Source: Ryuthela nishihirai
Taxonomy: Eukaryota > Arthropoda > Arachnida > Araneae > Heptathelidae
NCBI GenBank assembly: GCA_038380435.1
Contig: JAWZYU010000027.1
Location: 5,701,156-5,765,155, forward strand
Direction: 5' to 3'
Length of the DNA: 64,000 nt
The notes beneath the pieces were generated by a model. It was given only the letters and a program-made list of their open reading frames with translations, had not been told where the DNA came from and ran no database searches. Positions within the stretch are counted from its first letter, which is position 1. Each line of letters opens with the position of its first letter. Positions 33,986-43,865 of the stretch are shown one piece after another. The position numbers and the translations under genes are program-made.

Positions 33986-35563
33986 CTTTCTTATACCATT
34001 ACAGGTTTACAGTTCTTGTCTCTTATATAAATTATATGGGGATACCTGTTGCACTTGCAACTCTGAAGTTTGAGGCGATCACACAGACCCAGATCTAGAA
34101 ACAAATCGAGGTGTGTGAGGCAGGAAACGCAATTGAGGCAAATAAATGTAAAAGAGTGGGGCCAAGGCATTTCATTTCCAATGCAATGTAACGTTTCCGC
34201 CTCCGTTTTATGCGTTTTTAAAAAATTTCTTGAAAAATGCATGAAATATAAATAAGTTTCCAGCGAGTTCTTTCATATGCACAGGATACGATTTTTCTGC
34301 AAACAGAAAGTGGATCAACAAAAAAAAATTACTTTTTTCTTTTTCTTTTCGGGGTGGGGATATTTTCAAAGTTATGTAAGAAAAGTATCAGGATATTAGT
34401 ATTTCTCCAGTTCGAAAGGTTTTGGTATGATTTTTCAATGGAGGATTGGGTTAGATAGTTTCTACTTTCCTTTAATGCTGCCTTTTTTTCTTGCTTTTTA
34501 TTTAAGTGTTCACTTATTAAGTTATTATTCATGACAGACGTCACCGTGGCCCTACCTGGTGTCCGGATTGGTATCGAGTTGGCTGGCATTGCAGCTGCCA
34601 GAGTCTGGATTGGAGTCCAGGGATCACATGGTTTGGTATATTGCATGAGAAATAGGGCAAGGCTGATAGAGCTTCTAGGTGATCTCCTTCCATTTTTAAA
34701 AAAAAGAAATTATGAATGTTAAAGAATCGATATCACTGAAAGGATGTACGAATGCAATCTTCAGAAATCCTTTAAGAGCAATCCTGCAATTGTGGCAATT
34801 AATAATGATGTCACAAGAGGCAAGTAAAAGCCACTGAAATGTAAATTTACAAAAGGAGGATCCGATCACGAGACCATCTGAGAATATCATCCCCTCATTG
34901 CGATAACTTCCTATCGCAATTCCTTGTTCGATTAGTTCTTTGCGTAAAAGCATATATCATTTTAGAAGATGAATCTGGTTTAAGAAAAGCAATTGGTAAT
35001 CGCCAGTAGCAAAGCGTGACTTTTTGACGAGTATAAGCAATTACCAGCTTTAAAATTAAACCGAAATATCTTTGCTGAAATTTGTTTTACTTTAATCAGA
35101 TATTCGTATCACATTAATTTATTACACAATATATTCAAACCTCCATAATCTGACACTCCTTAATGCGAGAACGTCCCTACTCCGCCAGAGTACTCGAATT
35201 CGTCACGATTCCCAGGAACAACTTTTGATCGTCGATCATAATGCACACTAGTCCACAAAATTAAGGTAAGACCTCGTTCTTCATCAATATTTAAATTTTA
35301 ACAATATCCCCGAAATTAAAAATACGCTATTATACGTAACATTAAATTCAAATTTCGAATATCAAATCGAAATTGATCTGTGAAACCACAATTCCTTGTA
35401 ACATTCAAATTAGTAATGCTTGTAACATACAAATTAGTAATGCTTGTAACATACGGATTGCTACCAGATTGCTCTATTTCAAAATTATGCTTCCAAGGAG
35501 GTTCATTTTGTTATTTCTAGTGAAGATATCAAGTCATCGACATTTATATGATTGCTTGCGATG
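33986..35563. other. Unassigned AT-rich stretch
   Basis: No supported gene. A moderately GC-rich island at 34530-34650 has no recognisable product. Three short direct repeats (AACAT-CAAATTAGTAATGCTTGT-like) lie at 35398-35455. Confidence 0.4.
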
Positions 35564-35860
35564 GCAATGTGTTTAAAGATTTGAAGCAGGACGCACAGAA
35601 AAGGAAGTAACAAGATGGTGCAATGTGTTTAAAGATTTGAAGCAGGACGCACAGAAAAGGAAGTAACAAGATGGTGCAATGTGTTTAAAGATTTGAAGCA
35701 GGACGCACAGAAAAGGAAGTAACAAGATGGTGCAATGTGTTTAAAGATTTGAAGCAGGACGCACAGAAAAGGAAGTAACAAGATGGTGCAATGTGTTTAA
35801 AGATTTGAAGCAGGACGCACGGAAAAGGAAGTAACAAGATGGCGCAATGTGTCGCGAACA
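35564..35860. repeat. 56-bp minisatellite, five units
   Basis: Units start at 35564, 35620, 35676, 35732 and 35788, each opening GCAATGTGTTTAAAGATTTG, and a cut sixth begins at 35844. The first four are identical and the fifth has two changes. Such homogeneity suggests recent expansion or conversion. It gives an open frame on the minus strand by chance. Confidence 0.95.
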
Positions 35861-36059
35861 GTGGTACCGGGAACTTTGGAAACAACTCCTTCGAGGTCAG
35901 ATTTTAACATACTGGTGCTGGAGAACTACGAATTGGTGATTATGGCTATTTCAGGCAGTAGCACTAAGAAATGAGAAGAGTATTCAGAATCGGTATTGCA
36001 ATCAAGGTCAAATAGGGATCGAAGTGAAGGACTAGAAATAAAGAGGTGACTATTTGGTT

Positions 36060-36990
36060 CTAGTATTTAATATTTTTTGCAATATCAGTGAACGTGTATA
36101 ACATCTCCTGGGCACGGAGAATACAAAACTTTCTATGTTTATTGTGGAATTTCATACTTCCTTACTCATAATCGTCAATCCAGTATTTATATGAGAGTTT
36201 TTTCTTCTTTCAAAGACCTCAGTTTTCAATAGCAACATAGAATTTCTATGGAGTTAAGGTCAGCGGAATTGCCAAGGTAGTGTTTTTACATTTTTGAAAC
36301 ACAGATGTCCCTTAACCAGCTTTTTCTTTGTAATATGTGCCAGAGTCATCTGAAAGTGAATTCGCGATTACTGAATAGCTCTCTTGTTGAAAGTAGCATT
36401 TGAGCAGAAAGCATATCTTTTTATATTTTGATATTCGCAGAGTTATTAAAAGACTTTAATTTTACCTCGCAGTTGGCAGCGAAACATCTCCATCTTGTGA
36501 TGACAATGGTAGGAAATTGACAGTCTTTGCCGTACATGAAGAATGCAGGAATTCAATGCGACTGCGAAAAACTCTAAAACACTTATTGCCACATATTAAA
36601 TATTGTTCTATCGCTATATGAAACTTAATTGCAACTTTCTACAGACCAATTCCGGTTATCTTTAGTCCATGAAACACGTGCTTTCCGTTGTTTTATAGTC
36701 AGCATTAACTTTTTTTTATTAGACGACAGGATGTGATGGACATTTCCAAAAACCTTCTCCTTTACACTTTTGACAGTTGCTTCTTTGCACTGTTTGGCGA
36801 TCCGTTTAGAAGAAGCAAATCTGCCTTGAAAGCAGAAAAAGCAATGATGATTGTCTACCCTTACTGCTGAGAGGCGTTCCTTCCACATATGTCCACCCTC
36901 ATTCTACTGCGTGGTTCTCCCAGTTTTACCACTGTCAATTCTACCAGTTGGAGACAACATTGCCCGCAACCATTGCCAGATCCCCAGCAT
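36060..36990 (-). pseudogene. Tc1-like transposase remnant
   Basis: On the minus strand the piece encoded near 36625-36888 contains IKQRKARVSWTKDNRNWSVE, which fits the segment just before the first catalytic block of Tc1 transposases (KARL.WA.DH.NWT). Further along, a different frame gives GNSADLNSIE near 36255, the equivalent of the last catalytic block. Many stops and shifts separate these. No terminal repeats were identified. The call rests on two short matches in the right order and at a plausible distance. Confidence 0.6.
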
Positions 36991-37285
36991 TAACAAAGCT
37001 ATTAAATCCATCCGAACACTGGGCCATGCAAGAGGAGTCACCATATTAAAATTGTGACCAATCGCCCAAATATCTGGGACGCCGAAATCTGTCGATGAAA
37101 GTTTCTCAATAATTTGCATATTTAAACTATTAACTTTAAGCTATTGGCATATTTAAAGGATTTTTTGTGCATCAGCTGCCGTTTATTACACCTTAGAAAA
37201 AGCACACATATTTGGGTATCCACGCTCCCCTTGCCAATAAGCCGATTTATATACACCGAATAGACAAAACATTATGACCATCTGT

Positions 37286-38700
37286 CTAATATGACGTTGG
37301 TCCTCCACGTGCCGCCAAAACAGCTCTTATCCAACGTGGCATGGACGCTACAAGATTTCTAAAGGTGTCTTGTGATATATGGTACCAACACTTTACCAGC
37401 AGATCTTTTAACTCTTGTAAGTTACTGGTTGAGTCGCCGCAGATTGGATATGCTGTTCCAACACAAACCACAGATGCTCGATTGGATTGATAACTAGGGA
37501 ATTTGGAGACCAGGGCAATAACTGGAATCCTTCCTCATGTTCCACGAAACATTCTCGAACAATCCGGGCAGTGTGGCATGGCGCATTATCCTGCTGAAAG
37601 AAGGCATTACTAGAGGGAAATTACCATTGACATGAGAGGATGTACCTGGTCTGCAATGGAGCGGGGGTGGCTCAGTCGGTAGCGTGCCAGGTTCGTTATC
37701 TCTAGTTCCCAGGTTCGAGTCCCAGCTGGGTCAGAGTATCTCCGCAAAATTCCCTGCCCTGCCCACGGTCAGTAGGGGACACCGATGGGCTTGGAAAAAT
37801 CACCGTCCGTCGGATGGGACGTTAAGCCGTGGCCCCGTGTGCGGTAGAGCCATACCCTGTGCACGTTAAAGAACACGCTGGATGGCCTTGACGGGAGGCT
37901 ACCATCTGTCTCCCAACAGCTGTTCCAGTGGGTCAACTCCCCCAACCTTCTCTGAGCCTACGGGGTCCATGTGACCTGGCCATTTAGCCCATGGTGTGCA
38001 AAAAAGTGCCGCTCAGAGGTAAAACAACCCAACCCAACCCTGGTCTGCAATGATGTTTAGGTGGGTGGTAGAGGTCATAGTTTCCTGTACATGAATGACT
38101 GGACCCAGGGTTTCCCTGTAGAACATTGCCCAAAACATTACACTTCCTCCACCGGTTTGTTTTTGTTCCACAGTGCATCCTGGTGCCAATACTTCCCCAA
38201 GTAAACGACGCACACGTACCCGGCCGTCCACATGGTGCAACAGGAAACGAGATTCATCGGAGCAGACGATCTTCTTCCAATCATTCAATGTCGAGTTTTG
38301 ATGCTTGTGTGCCCATTATAGGCGCTTTCGATGGTTAGCCGAGGTTAGCATGGGCACTCAAAGTGGCCTGCGCCTACGGAGCCCGGTTTTTAGCAGGGTT
38401 CGATGTATTGTGTGTCGTGACACATTACTCCCGTCACCAGTATTCAAATTACGAGCGAGGTGCGCCACAGTCTCCCTTCTGTTGGCTCGTACCATACGGG
38501 ATGGCTTCACTCACCTCTAGCATCGATGAGCTGTGGTCTGCCAACACCTTGCCGGCGGTTCGTGGTTTTCCCATTCTCGGATCACTTTTTGAAAGTACTA
38601 ACTACGGCTGACTATGAGCACCCCACAAGCCTTGCCGTCTCGGAAATTATTTGACCCAGTCATCTGGCCATTACAATTTAGCCTTTGTCAAATTCACTTA
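37286..38700 (-). pseudogene. Tc1-like transposase pseudogene (36-residue D-E spacing)
   Basis: The N-terminal part has an SETARLVGCS-like helix near 38640. The catalytic part begins NDWKKIVCSDESRFLLHHVDG at 38288, which keeps the first aspartate (SDES). GGGSVMFWAMF and TTHLNIIADQ follow, then the SINE. On the far side FQQDNAPCHTARIV carries the second aspartate and NSLVINPIEHLW the final glutamate, 36 residues apart. The C-terminus NLVASMPRWI is near 37350. Stops after TQPVTYKS and elsewhere break it. Tc1 elements with this spacing are known as DD36E types; the assignment here is by spacing only. Confidence 0.85.
37659..38038 (+). mobile_element. SINE-A copy 8 inside Tc1
   Basis: The copy is full length (about 380 bp). 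The target duplication CCTGGTCTGCAATG is at 37645-37658 and 38039-38052. The insertion separates the first and second catalytic blocks of the Tc1 transposase. Confidence 0.95.
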
Positions 38701-38870
38701 AGTCCGCTGCCTTTCCCATCTGAAGAACAAGAATAACACTGATTAACAGAGGTCAGTATCAGGTGTTATTTATACTGTATCATGACCTTCATACACGCCG
38801 TCATTTACCTGCAGTTGCTTCAATTTCCATAGAGACGCACTGGTCATAATGTTTTGGCTCTTTGTCTACC

Positions 38871-39510
38871 TGCTTTAAAATTCGAAACAGATGTCTTTGT
38901 CTCATTTTATTTTTGTCCTTTGTTACATGGCAGACACTAAAAATAGTTTTAAGAAATAAGCAACTATAAAATTTAATTCCTTATGGAATATTATTTTAAC
39001 CTTTCCTGTCTGGTGGAGTGTTTCATTAATTGGGAAAGCCAATTCTCTAACATTCCCTCTCCTCACCACGCCCACCTGCAGAAATTAATCCTGGGTTAAG
39101 CGCTTGATTTGGGATAATATTCTTGATTTTTCAGGGTCTAAGGACCTCGGAAAAGAATTTTTTGGGGGGCCACAAAGAAAAAAATTCTGAAAAATCTTGC
39201 TTTAAAGAATAATGTGGGAAAAGTAGGGCAAAAGAAATATTAAAATAGAAGGGGTATCGTCACGATGCAGTGGTGCCATCTGTTGGCTAGAAACGGAAGC
39301 TGAAAAGTTTGTTTCCAACAAAAGGATAGAGTGAAATCGTTTCGTGAGAGAGTTAATTTGTTGATAAAAGGCTTGCCAACTGAAAGAGCAATAAAGATGG
39401 AGAAGTACAAGTCTCCTATTAGCTCTACTCCTATGAGGTTTTACTGTGAACTGAAATGATGAACGACTTTTATGCACAATATGATTTTGAGGAAAGGGAC
39501 TTTTTTGCAA
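38871..39510. other. Unassigned AT-rich stretch
   Basis: No gene or repeat supported. A 102-codon minus frame at 39202-39510 shows no domain. Confidence 0.45.
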
Positions 39511-39690
39511 TATAATAAAAAAAATACCTCCTCAAGAAGCTGCTTGCTACAGAGGTCTTATATGAGCCAGTTTAATACTCCATGACGGAAGGTCTGTTGA
39601 GGGAGGCGAGGAGGTATCAGCAGAAAGACAACATAACGTACGTGCCTTATCCGGGACTCGAACTCAGGTCCTTTAGATCAGTAACCAGCC
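39511..39690 (-). mobile_element. SINE-B copy 4, diverged
   Basis: The tail side AATAAAAAAAATACCTCC, the body (AGAAGCTGCTTGCTACAGAGG) and a B-box side CGGGACTCGAACTCAGGTCC are visible. Many changes mark it as old, and the A-box side is lost after GTAACCAGCC. Confidence 0.8.
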
Positions 39691-39874
39691 AAGGACTATT
39701 AAATCTTTATTTGAAATGAATGGAAAAATATTTATTCAAAAACGTTTTTCATTTAAAAAAATGCAGATATAATTGTTTTTTCAATTTACATATATTTTTT
39801 AATCTCTTTTAATAACATCTTCTAAAATAATTTAATGCTGTTTTATCTGAAGGCCAACTCCCTCTGCAACGCTT
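39691..39874. other. AT-rich spacer
   Basis: No feature is seen. Confidence 0.4.
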
Positions 39875-40245
39875 GGTCGGGGACTTCTCTATTTGGAAAT
39901 TCGCTATCGCGCCAGACTCGTGATTTGATGCTTCCAGGTTCGAATCCCAACTGTGCCAGGTTCAGATTTTCCCCCCTGATATTCCCTCAGTAAGGAAGGG
40001 ATACCGATGGGCTTGAAAAGGGAACCGCTCATTGTTTAACGTCAAGCTGCGACCATGTGTACAAGTGAACTATAACCTGTGAACATTAAAGAAAAAAGCT
40101 AAATCGCTTTGGCAGGAGGGCCTCAAATCAAATCTGTCTCCTAGAAACCTTTTTCCTTTCCCAGTTTCGGAGTCCTTGGGGTTCCTGTCGCTTGATCATT
40201 TAATCCACGTGGCAAATATAATAGCGCTCAGAAGTAAAATAGCAG
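39875..40245 (+). mobile_element. SINE-A copy 9, very old
   Basis: A weak head (ATCGCGCCAGACTCGTGATT, then the B box AGGTTCGAATCCC), ACCGATGGGCTTG in the body and a final GCGCTCAGAAGTAAAATAGC remain. The divergence is the highest of the plus-oriented copies. A young copy (10) begins 17 bases later. Confidence 0.75.
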
Positions 40246-40262
40246 CAGATCCCTTTCGCGTT

Positions 40263-40642
40263 GGGGTGGCTCAATCGGTAGCGCGCCAGGCTCGTAATCT
40301 GTAGTTCCCAGGTTCGAGTCCCTGCTGGGTCAGCGTTGAGATTTATCTCCGCAAAATTCCTCGCCCTGCCCACGGTCAGTAGGGGACACCGATGGGCTTG
40401 GTAAAGGCCGCCGTCCGTCGGATGGAACGTTAAGCCGTGGCCCCGTGTGCGGGAGAGCCATAACCTGTGCACGTTAAGAGAACACGCTGGATGGCCTTGA
40501 CGGGAGGCTACCATCTGTCTCCCAACAGCTGTTCCAGTGGGTCCTCTCCCTCAGCCTTCTCTGAGCCTTCGGGGTCCATGTGACCTGGCCATTTAGCCCA
40601 TGGTGCGCAAAATAGTGCCGCTCAGAGGTAAAACAACCCAAC
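40263..40642 (+). mobile_element. SINE-A copy 10
   Basis: The copy lacks a few of the leading G/C bases but is otherwise full. The target duplication CCCTTTCGCGTT is perfect at 40251-40262 and 40643-40654. Confidence 0.94.
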
Positions 40643-40800
40643 CCCTTTCGCGTTATATAAGACTTTCTTCTTACAAAGGTTTCCGCTTTTGTGTAAGAAA
40701 ATCAGCAGAATGAGTGTTACTGCATTTTTTGAAAAGAAAAGCTTTTTCGAATAAATATTCTTCCACTCATTTCATTTTATATAAAGATACAATAATTTCT

Positions 40801-40861
40801 GATTACTGATCCAAAGGACCTGGGTTCGAGTCCCGGATAAGACATGGACGTTGTGTTGTCT
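40801..40861 (+). mobile_element. SINE-B fragment, plus orientation
   Basis: TTACTGATCCAAAGGACCTG, the B box GGGTTCGAGTCCCGG and ATGGACGT form the distal half of a SINE-B head. It is the only plus-oriented SINE-B piece in the window. Confidence 0.7.
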
Positions 40862-40869
40862 TAGAGATA

Positions 40870-41161
40870 TTTGGGGAAAGGGGAGCCAGTAGACAGCTGG
40901 TAACAGATAGATGATAGCCCCCCGTCAAGGCCACCCATCGGATTCTTTAACGTGCCTAGGGTATGGCTCTCTCGCACAGGTACAACGGCTTAGAGTCCCA
41001 TTCGTCGGACGGTGGCCTCTCCAAGACCATCGGTGTCCATTTCTCACCGAGGGTAGGGTGGGGATTAGCGGAGGTAAATCTCAACACTGACATAATTCAG
41101 ACTCGAACCTGGGAACTACAGATTACAAGCTTGGTGCGCTATTGACCCACCGAATCCCACT
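40870..41161 (-). mobile_element. SINE-A copy 11, old
   Basis: The minus-oriented body (CCCGTCAAGGCCACCC, TTCTTTAACGTGCC) and the head complement (GACTCGAACCTGGGAACTAC) are present without the tail. The copy is diverged. Confidence 0.82.
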
Positions 41162-41311
41162 GTGATGTAAAAAGTAGTAAATTTTTAAGTGCTAATAATG
41201 TAAATTAGGTCTTTTGTGTCATTAGAACACTGGGCAAAATTACTAATTTCATAAAAGGTTGGGATTACATTACACCAATTCTCAAACCCTGTCAAACTCT
41301 CTCTCTCCGCA

Positions 41312-41680
41312 GGGGTGGCCAGCGCGCCAGGCTCGTAATCTGTAGTTCCCAGGTTCGAGTCCCAGCTGGGTCAGCGTTGAGATTTATCTCCGCAAAATTC
41401 CCCGCCCTGCCCACGGTCAGTAGGGAACACAGATGGGCTTGGAAAGACCGCCGTCCGTCGGATGGGACGTTAAGACGTGGCCTCGTGTGCGGGAGAGCCA
41501 TACCCTGTGCACGTTAAAGAACACGCTGGGTGGCCTTGACAGGAGGCTACCATCTGTCTCCCAACAGCTGTTCCAGTGGGTCCCCTCCCCCAACCTTCTC
41601 TGAGCCTTCGGGGTCCATGTGACCTGGCCATTTAGCCCTTGGTGTGCAAAAAAGTGCCGCTCAGAGGTAAAACAACCCAA
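41312..41680 (+). mobile_element. SINE-A copy 12 with A-box deletion
   Basis: The head reads GGGGTGGCCAGCGCGCC, lacking about 11 bases (TCAGTCGGTAG) that form the A box. The rest is intact. The target duplication CTCTCTCTCCGCA is at 41299-41311 and 41681-41693. The A-box loss would hamper further transcription. Confidence 0.92.
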
Positions 41681-41693
41681 CTCTCTCTCCGCA

Positions 41694-41937
41694 TCCTTTT
41701 TTCCATTAACCCACTTCCCACTATGAGGCTTCACATCATTGTTAGACGGATCATTAAAACTACAGAAAACAAAATAAGATCACCGAAGTAACTGTGAAAA
41801 AATGATTTAAAAGTTGCTGTTATGAAACATTAAAGTTTAAAAACATATTCCACAAATTAAATCATACGAAAAATTAACCGTTAAACAATATTAAATGATA
41901 CCTAATACGGTGTTTTAAAAATATGCATACATACACA
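41694..41937. other. AT-rich spacer
   Basis: No feature is seen. Confidence 0.4.
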
Positions 41938-42071
41938 ATCCTCAAGCAACCATGGACTACGGTGGTGAAAACAAATTGTGCAATTGCAATTTAGTCCGGT
42001 CTGTTTTGAACTACTGCTGTGGCACTTGACCACTCACTGCAGGCCAATTCTGTCAACGTCCAGTTTGATAT

Positions 42072-42377
42072 GGGGCGGGGGTGGCTCAGTCGGTAGCGCG
42101 CCAGGCTCGTAATCTGTAGTTCCCAGGTTCGAGTCCCAGCTGGGTCAGCGTTGAGATGTATCTCCGCAAAATTCCCCGCCCTGCCCACGGTCAGTAGGGG
42201 ACACCGATGGGCTTGGAAAGGCCGCCGTCCGTTGGATGGGACGTTAAGCCGTGGCTACGTGTGCGGGAGAGCCATACCCTGTGCACGTTAAAGAACACGC
42301 TGGATAGCCTTGACGTGACCTGGCCATTTAGCCCATGGTGTGCAAAAAAGTGCCGTTCAGAGGTAAAACAATCCAAC
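42072..42377 (+). mobile_element. SINE-A copy 13, internally deleted
   Basis: The copy lacks about 80-90 bp of the distal body (GGCTACCATCTG through GGGTCCATG); text jumps from CTTGACG to TGACCTGG. The target duplication CCAGTTTGATAT is perfect at 42060-42071 and 42378-42389. Confidence 0.94.
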
Positions 42378-42763
42378 CCAGTTTGATATTCTCCAATTAA
42401 TCGCATTCGAGGTCTCCCGCTTTTTCTGAATCAAAGTTTTTCAGAAATTTATATTTCACGATAGAAATATTTATGTTGACTCGTTTATTAATGAGCGCAG
42501 TGCGAATTCAGAAATTATCATATCCTATTACAACTCTGGCTGCCCAAAAACATAACAGAAAAGGAATTATTTTGAAAATGTGTTTTTATATTGATAGACG
42601 AAAATAAATGACATGCTTCCGAAAACAAAACAAAATCAACATTAATTTTTGGAACACCTGCATTATTTAACATAAATATATTTTTGATCATATTTTTTAA
42701 CGGGAGGGCAGTTTCCTCCCACCCCTCCCCCTTCCGACGAGGTACATTCTTCAAAACTCTATT

Positions 42764-43157
42764 AGGGGACGGGGGTGGTCAGTCGGTAGCGCGCCAGGCT
42801 CGTAATCTGTAGTTACCAGGTTCGAGTCCCAGCTGGGTCAGCGTTGAGATTTATCTCCGCAAAATTCCCCACCCTGCCCACGGTCAGTAGGGGACACCGA
42901 TGGACGTGGAAAGGCCGCCGTCCGTCGGATGGGACGTTAAACCGTGGCTACGTGTGCGGGAGAGCCATACCCTATGCACGTTAAAGAACACGCTGGATGG
43001 CGTTGACGGGAGGCTACCATCTGTCTCCCAACAGTTGATCCAGTGGGTTCCCTCCCCCAACGTTCTCTGAGCCTTCGGGGTCCATGTGACCTGGCCATTT
43101 AGCCTATGGTGTGCAAAAAAGTGCCGCTCAGAGGTAAAACAACCCAACCCAACCTAT
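42764..43157 (+). mobile_element. SINE-A copy 14
   Basis: Nearly full length, with GGTGGTCAGTCGG in the head (one base lost). The duplication AACTCTATT is at 42755-42763 and 43158-43166. Confidence 0.9.
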
Positions 43158-43325
43158 AACTCTATTCGCTAATCTGCAGTTATGGATGCGAGCAACATGT
43201 TCGAACTAATGCAGTCTATCCCTGTAATAGGATGCTGCTCAAAGGTGATTGCTGACTACTTCTTCTAACCACCTAATGCCAAAAATATTATGCAATCATC
43301 TGGAACCGAGGTCGTCAACATTTTT

Positions 43326-43705
43326 TTTTACCTTGGAGGGCGCAATTTAAATTATTGCGAACGTGAATGGCTCATAAACAAACAAACAAGAGCAGATATT
43401 ACCAAAACTTATTGAAAAGAAAATGCATGTAGATATAGGAAATAAGCTTTATTAATGAACATATCAAACACTATTGATGCAAATCAATAAAATAAAAACA
43501 AATTAAAGTATAATTAATGCGATACTTGCTACTGCAAATCTCCAGCCAGTGTATTACAACTTGGCGCCTAACTTGGATTTACTGTCCTTTGGCAGTTGTT
43601 TGAATTGGAATCGGTGAGTCTCGATCGGTATTTGGGTTTTAAATATTCCATGTTTGAAAAAAGGCACTCTTAAGAATATATTGAAGCACTATAAGAATAC
43701 TATAT
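43326..43705. other. Unassigned AT-rich stretch
   Basis: The left edge (GTCGTCAACATTTTTTTTTA) recalls the terminal text of some hAT elements, but no second end or 8-bp duplication was found. Confidence 0.35.
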
Positions 43706-43742
43706 ATTCAAATAATTCGACCAGCGGGCGAATTATTTGAAT
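43706..43742. repeat. Fold-back palindrome at LINE F 5' edge
   Basis: ATTCAAATAATTCG (43706-43719) and CGAATTATTTGAAT (43729-43742) are perfect inverted copies across a 9-base spacer. The right arm is LINE F sequence, so the left arm is an inverted copy of the first bases of the truncated LINE. Confidence 0.85.
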
Positions 43743-43827
43743 GATAAGACACTTGAGCTTATTTCAGAAAGAAAGAACTGCAGGAATGTCCTTAATCAAT
43801 ACCTTACTAGTCTTAATAGAAAGCATT
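43729..43827 (+). mobile_element. RTE-like LINE copy F, 5' piece
   Basis: It encodes NDKTLELISERKNCRNVLNQ and continues to AGAAAGCATT. The remaining part resumes at 47491 (AGCATTACAGAGAG) after the inserted LINE E. The copy was 5' truncated before E landed. Confidence 0.9.
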
Positions 43828-43865
43828 CATCATCATCATCATCATCATCCTCAAGCAGCCATGGG

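Larger units (their letters stand above)
37255..38870 (-). mobile_element. Tc1-like transposon, minus strand, split by SINE-A
   Basis: The left edge AAAACATTATGACCAT near 37265 and the right edge GGTCATAATGTTTTGG near 38843 are inverted repeats. The minus strand encodes a Tc1 transposase in pieces. The helix-turn-helix part is at about 38700-38400 and the catalytic part at about 38290-37290. SINE-A copy 8 sits at 37659-38038. Without the SINE the element is about 1.2 kb, a normal size for this class. Confidence 0.88.
41938..43325 (-). mobile_element. RTE-like LINE fragment H (3' end), old and split
   Basis: The minus strand reads the LINE 3' region: CCTCAAGCAACCATGGACTA at 41941, GCCAATTCTGTCAACGTCC at 42043, GAGGTCTCCCGC at 42409, then resumes at 43164 (CGCTAATCTGCAGTTATGGA) to GCAATCATCTGGAACC at 43310. 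Two SINE-A copies interrupt it, and about 330 bp of unassigned sequence lie at 42430-42755. Only the C-terminal domain part of the LINE is present. It is the most diverged LINE piece here. Confidence 0.8.

Noticed and set aside
43326..43360. A hAT end (GTCGTCAACATTTTTTTTTA)
   Set aside because: The right end and an 8-bp duplication could not be found; the match is short and T-rich.
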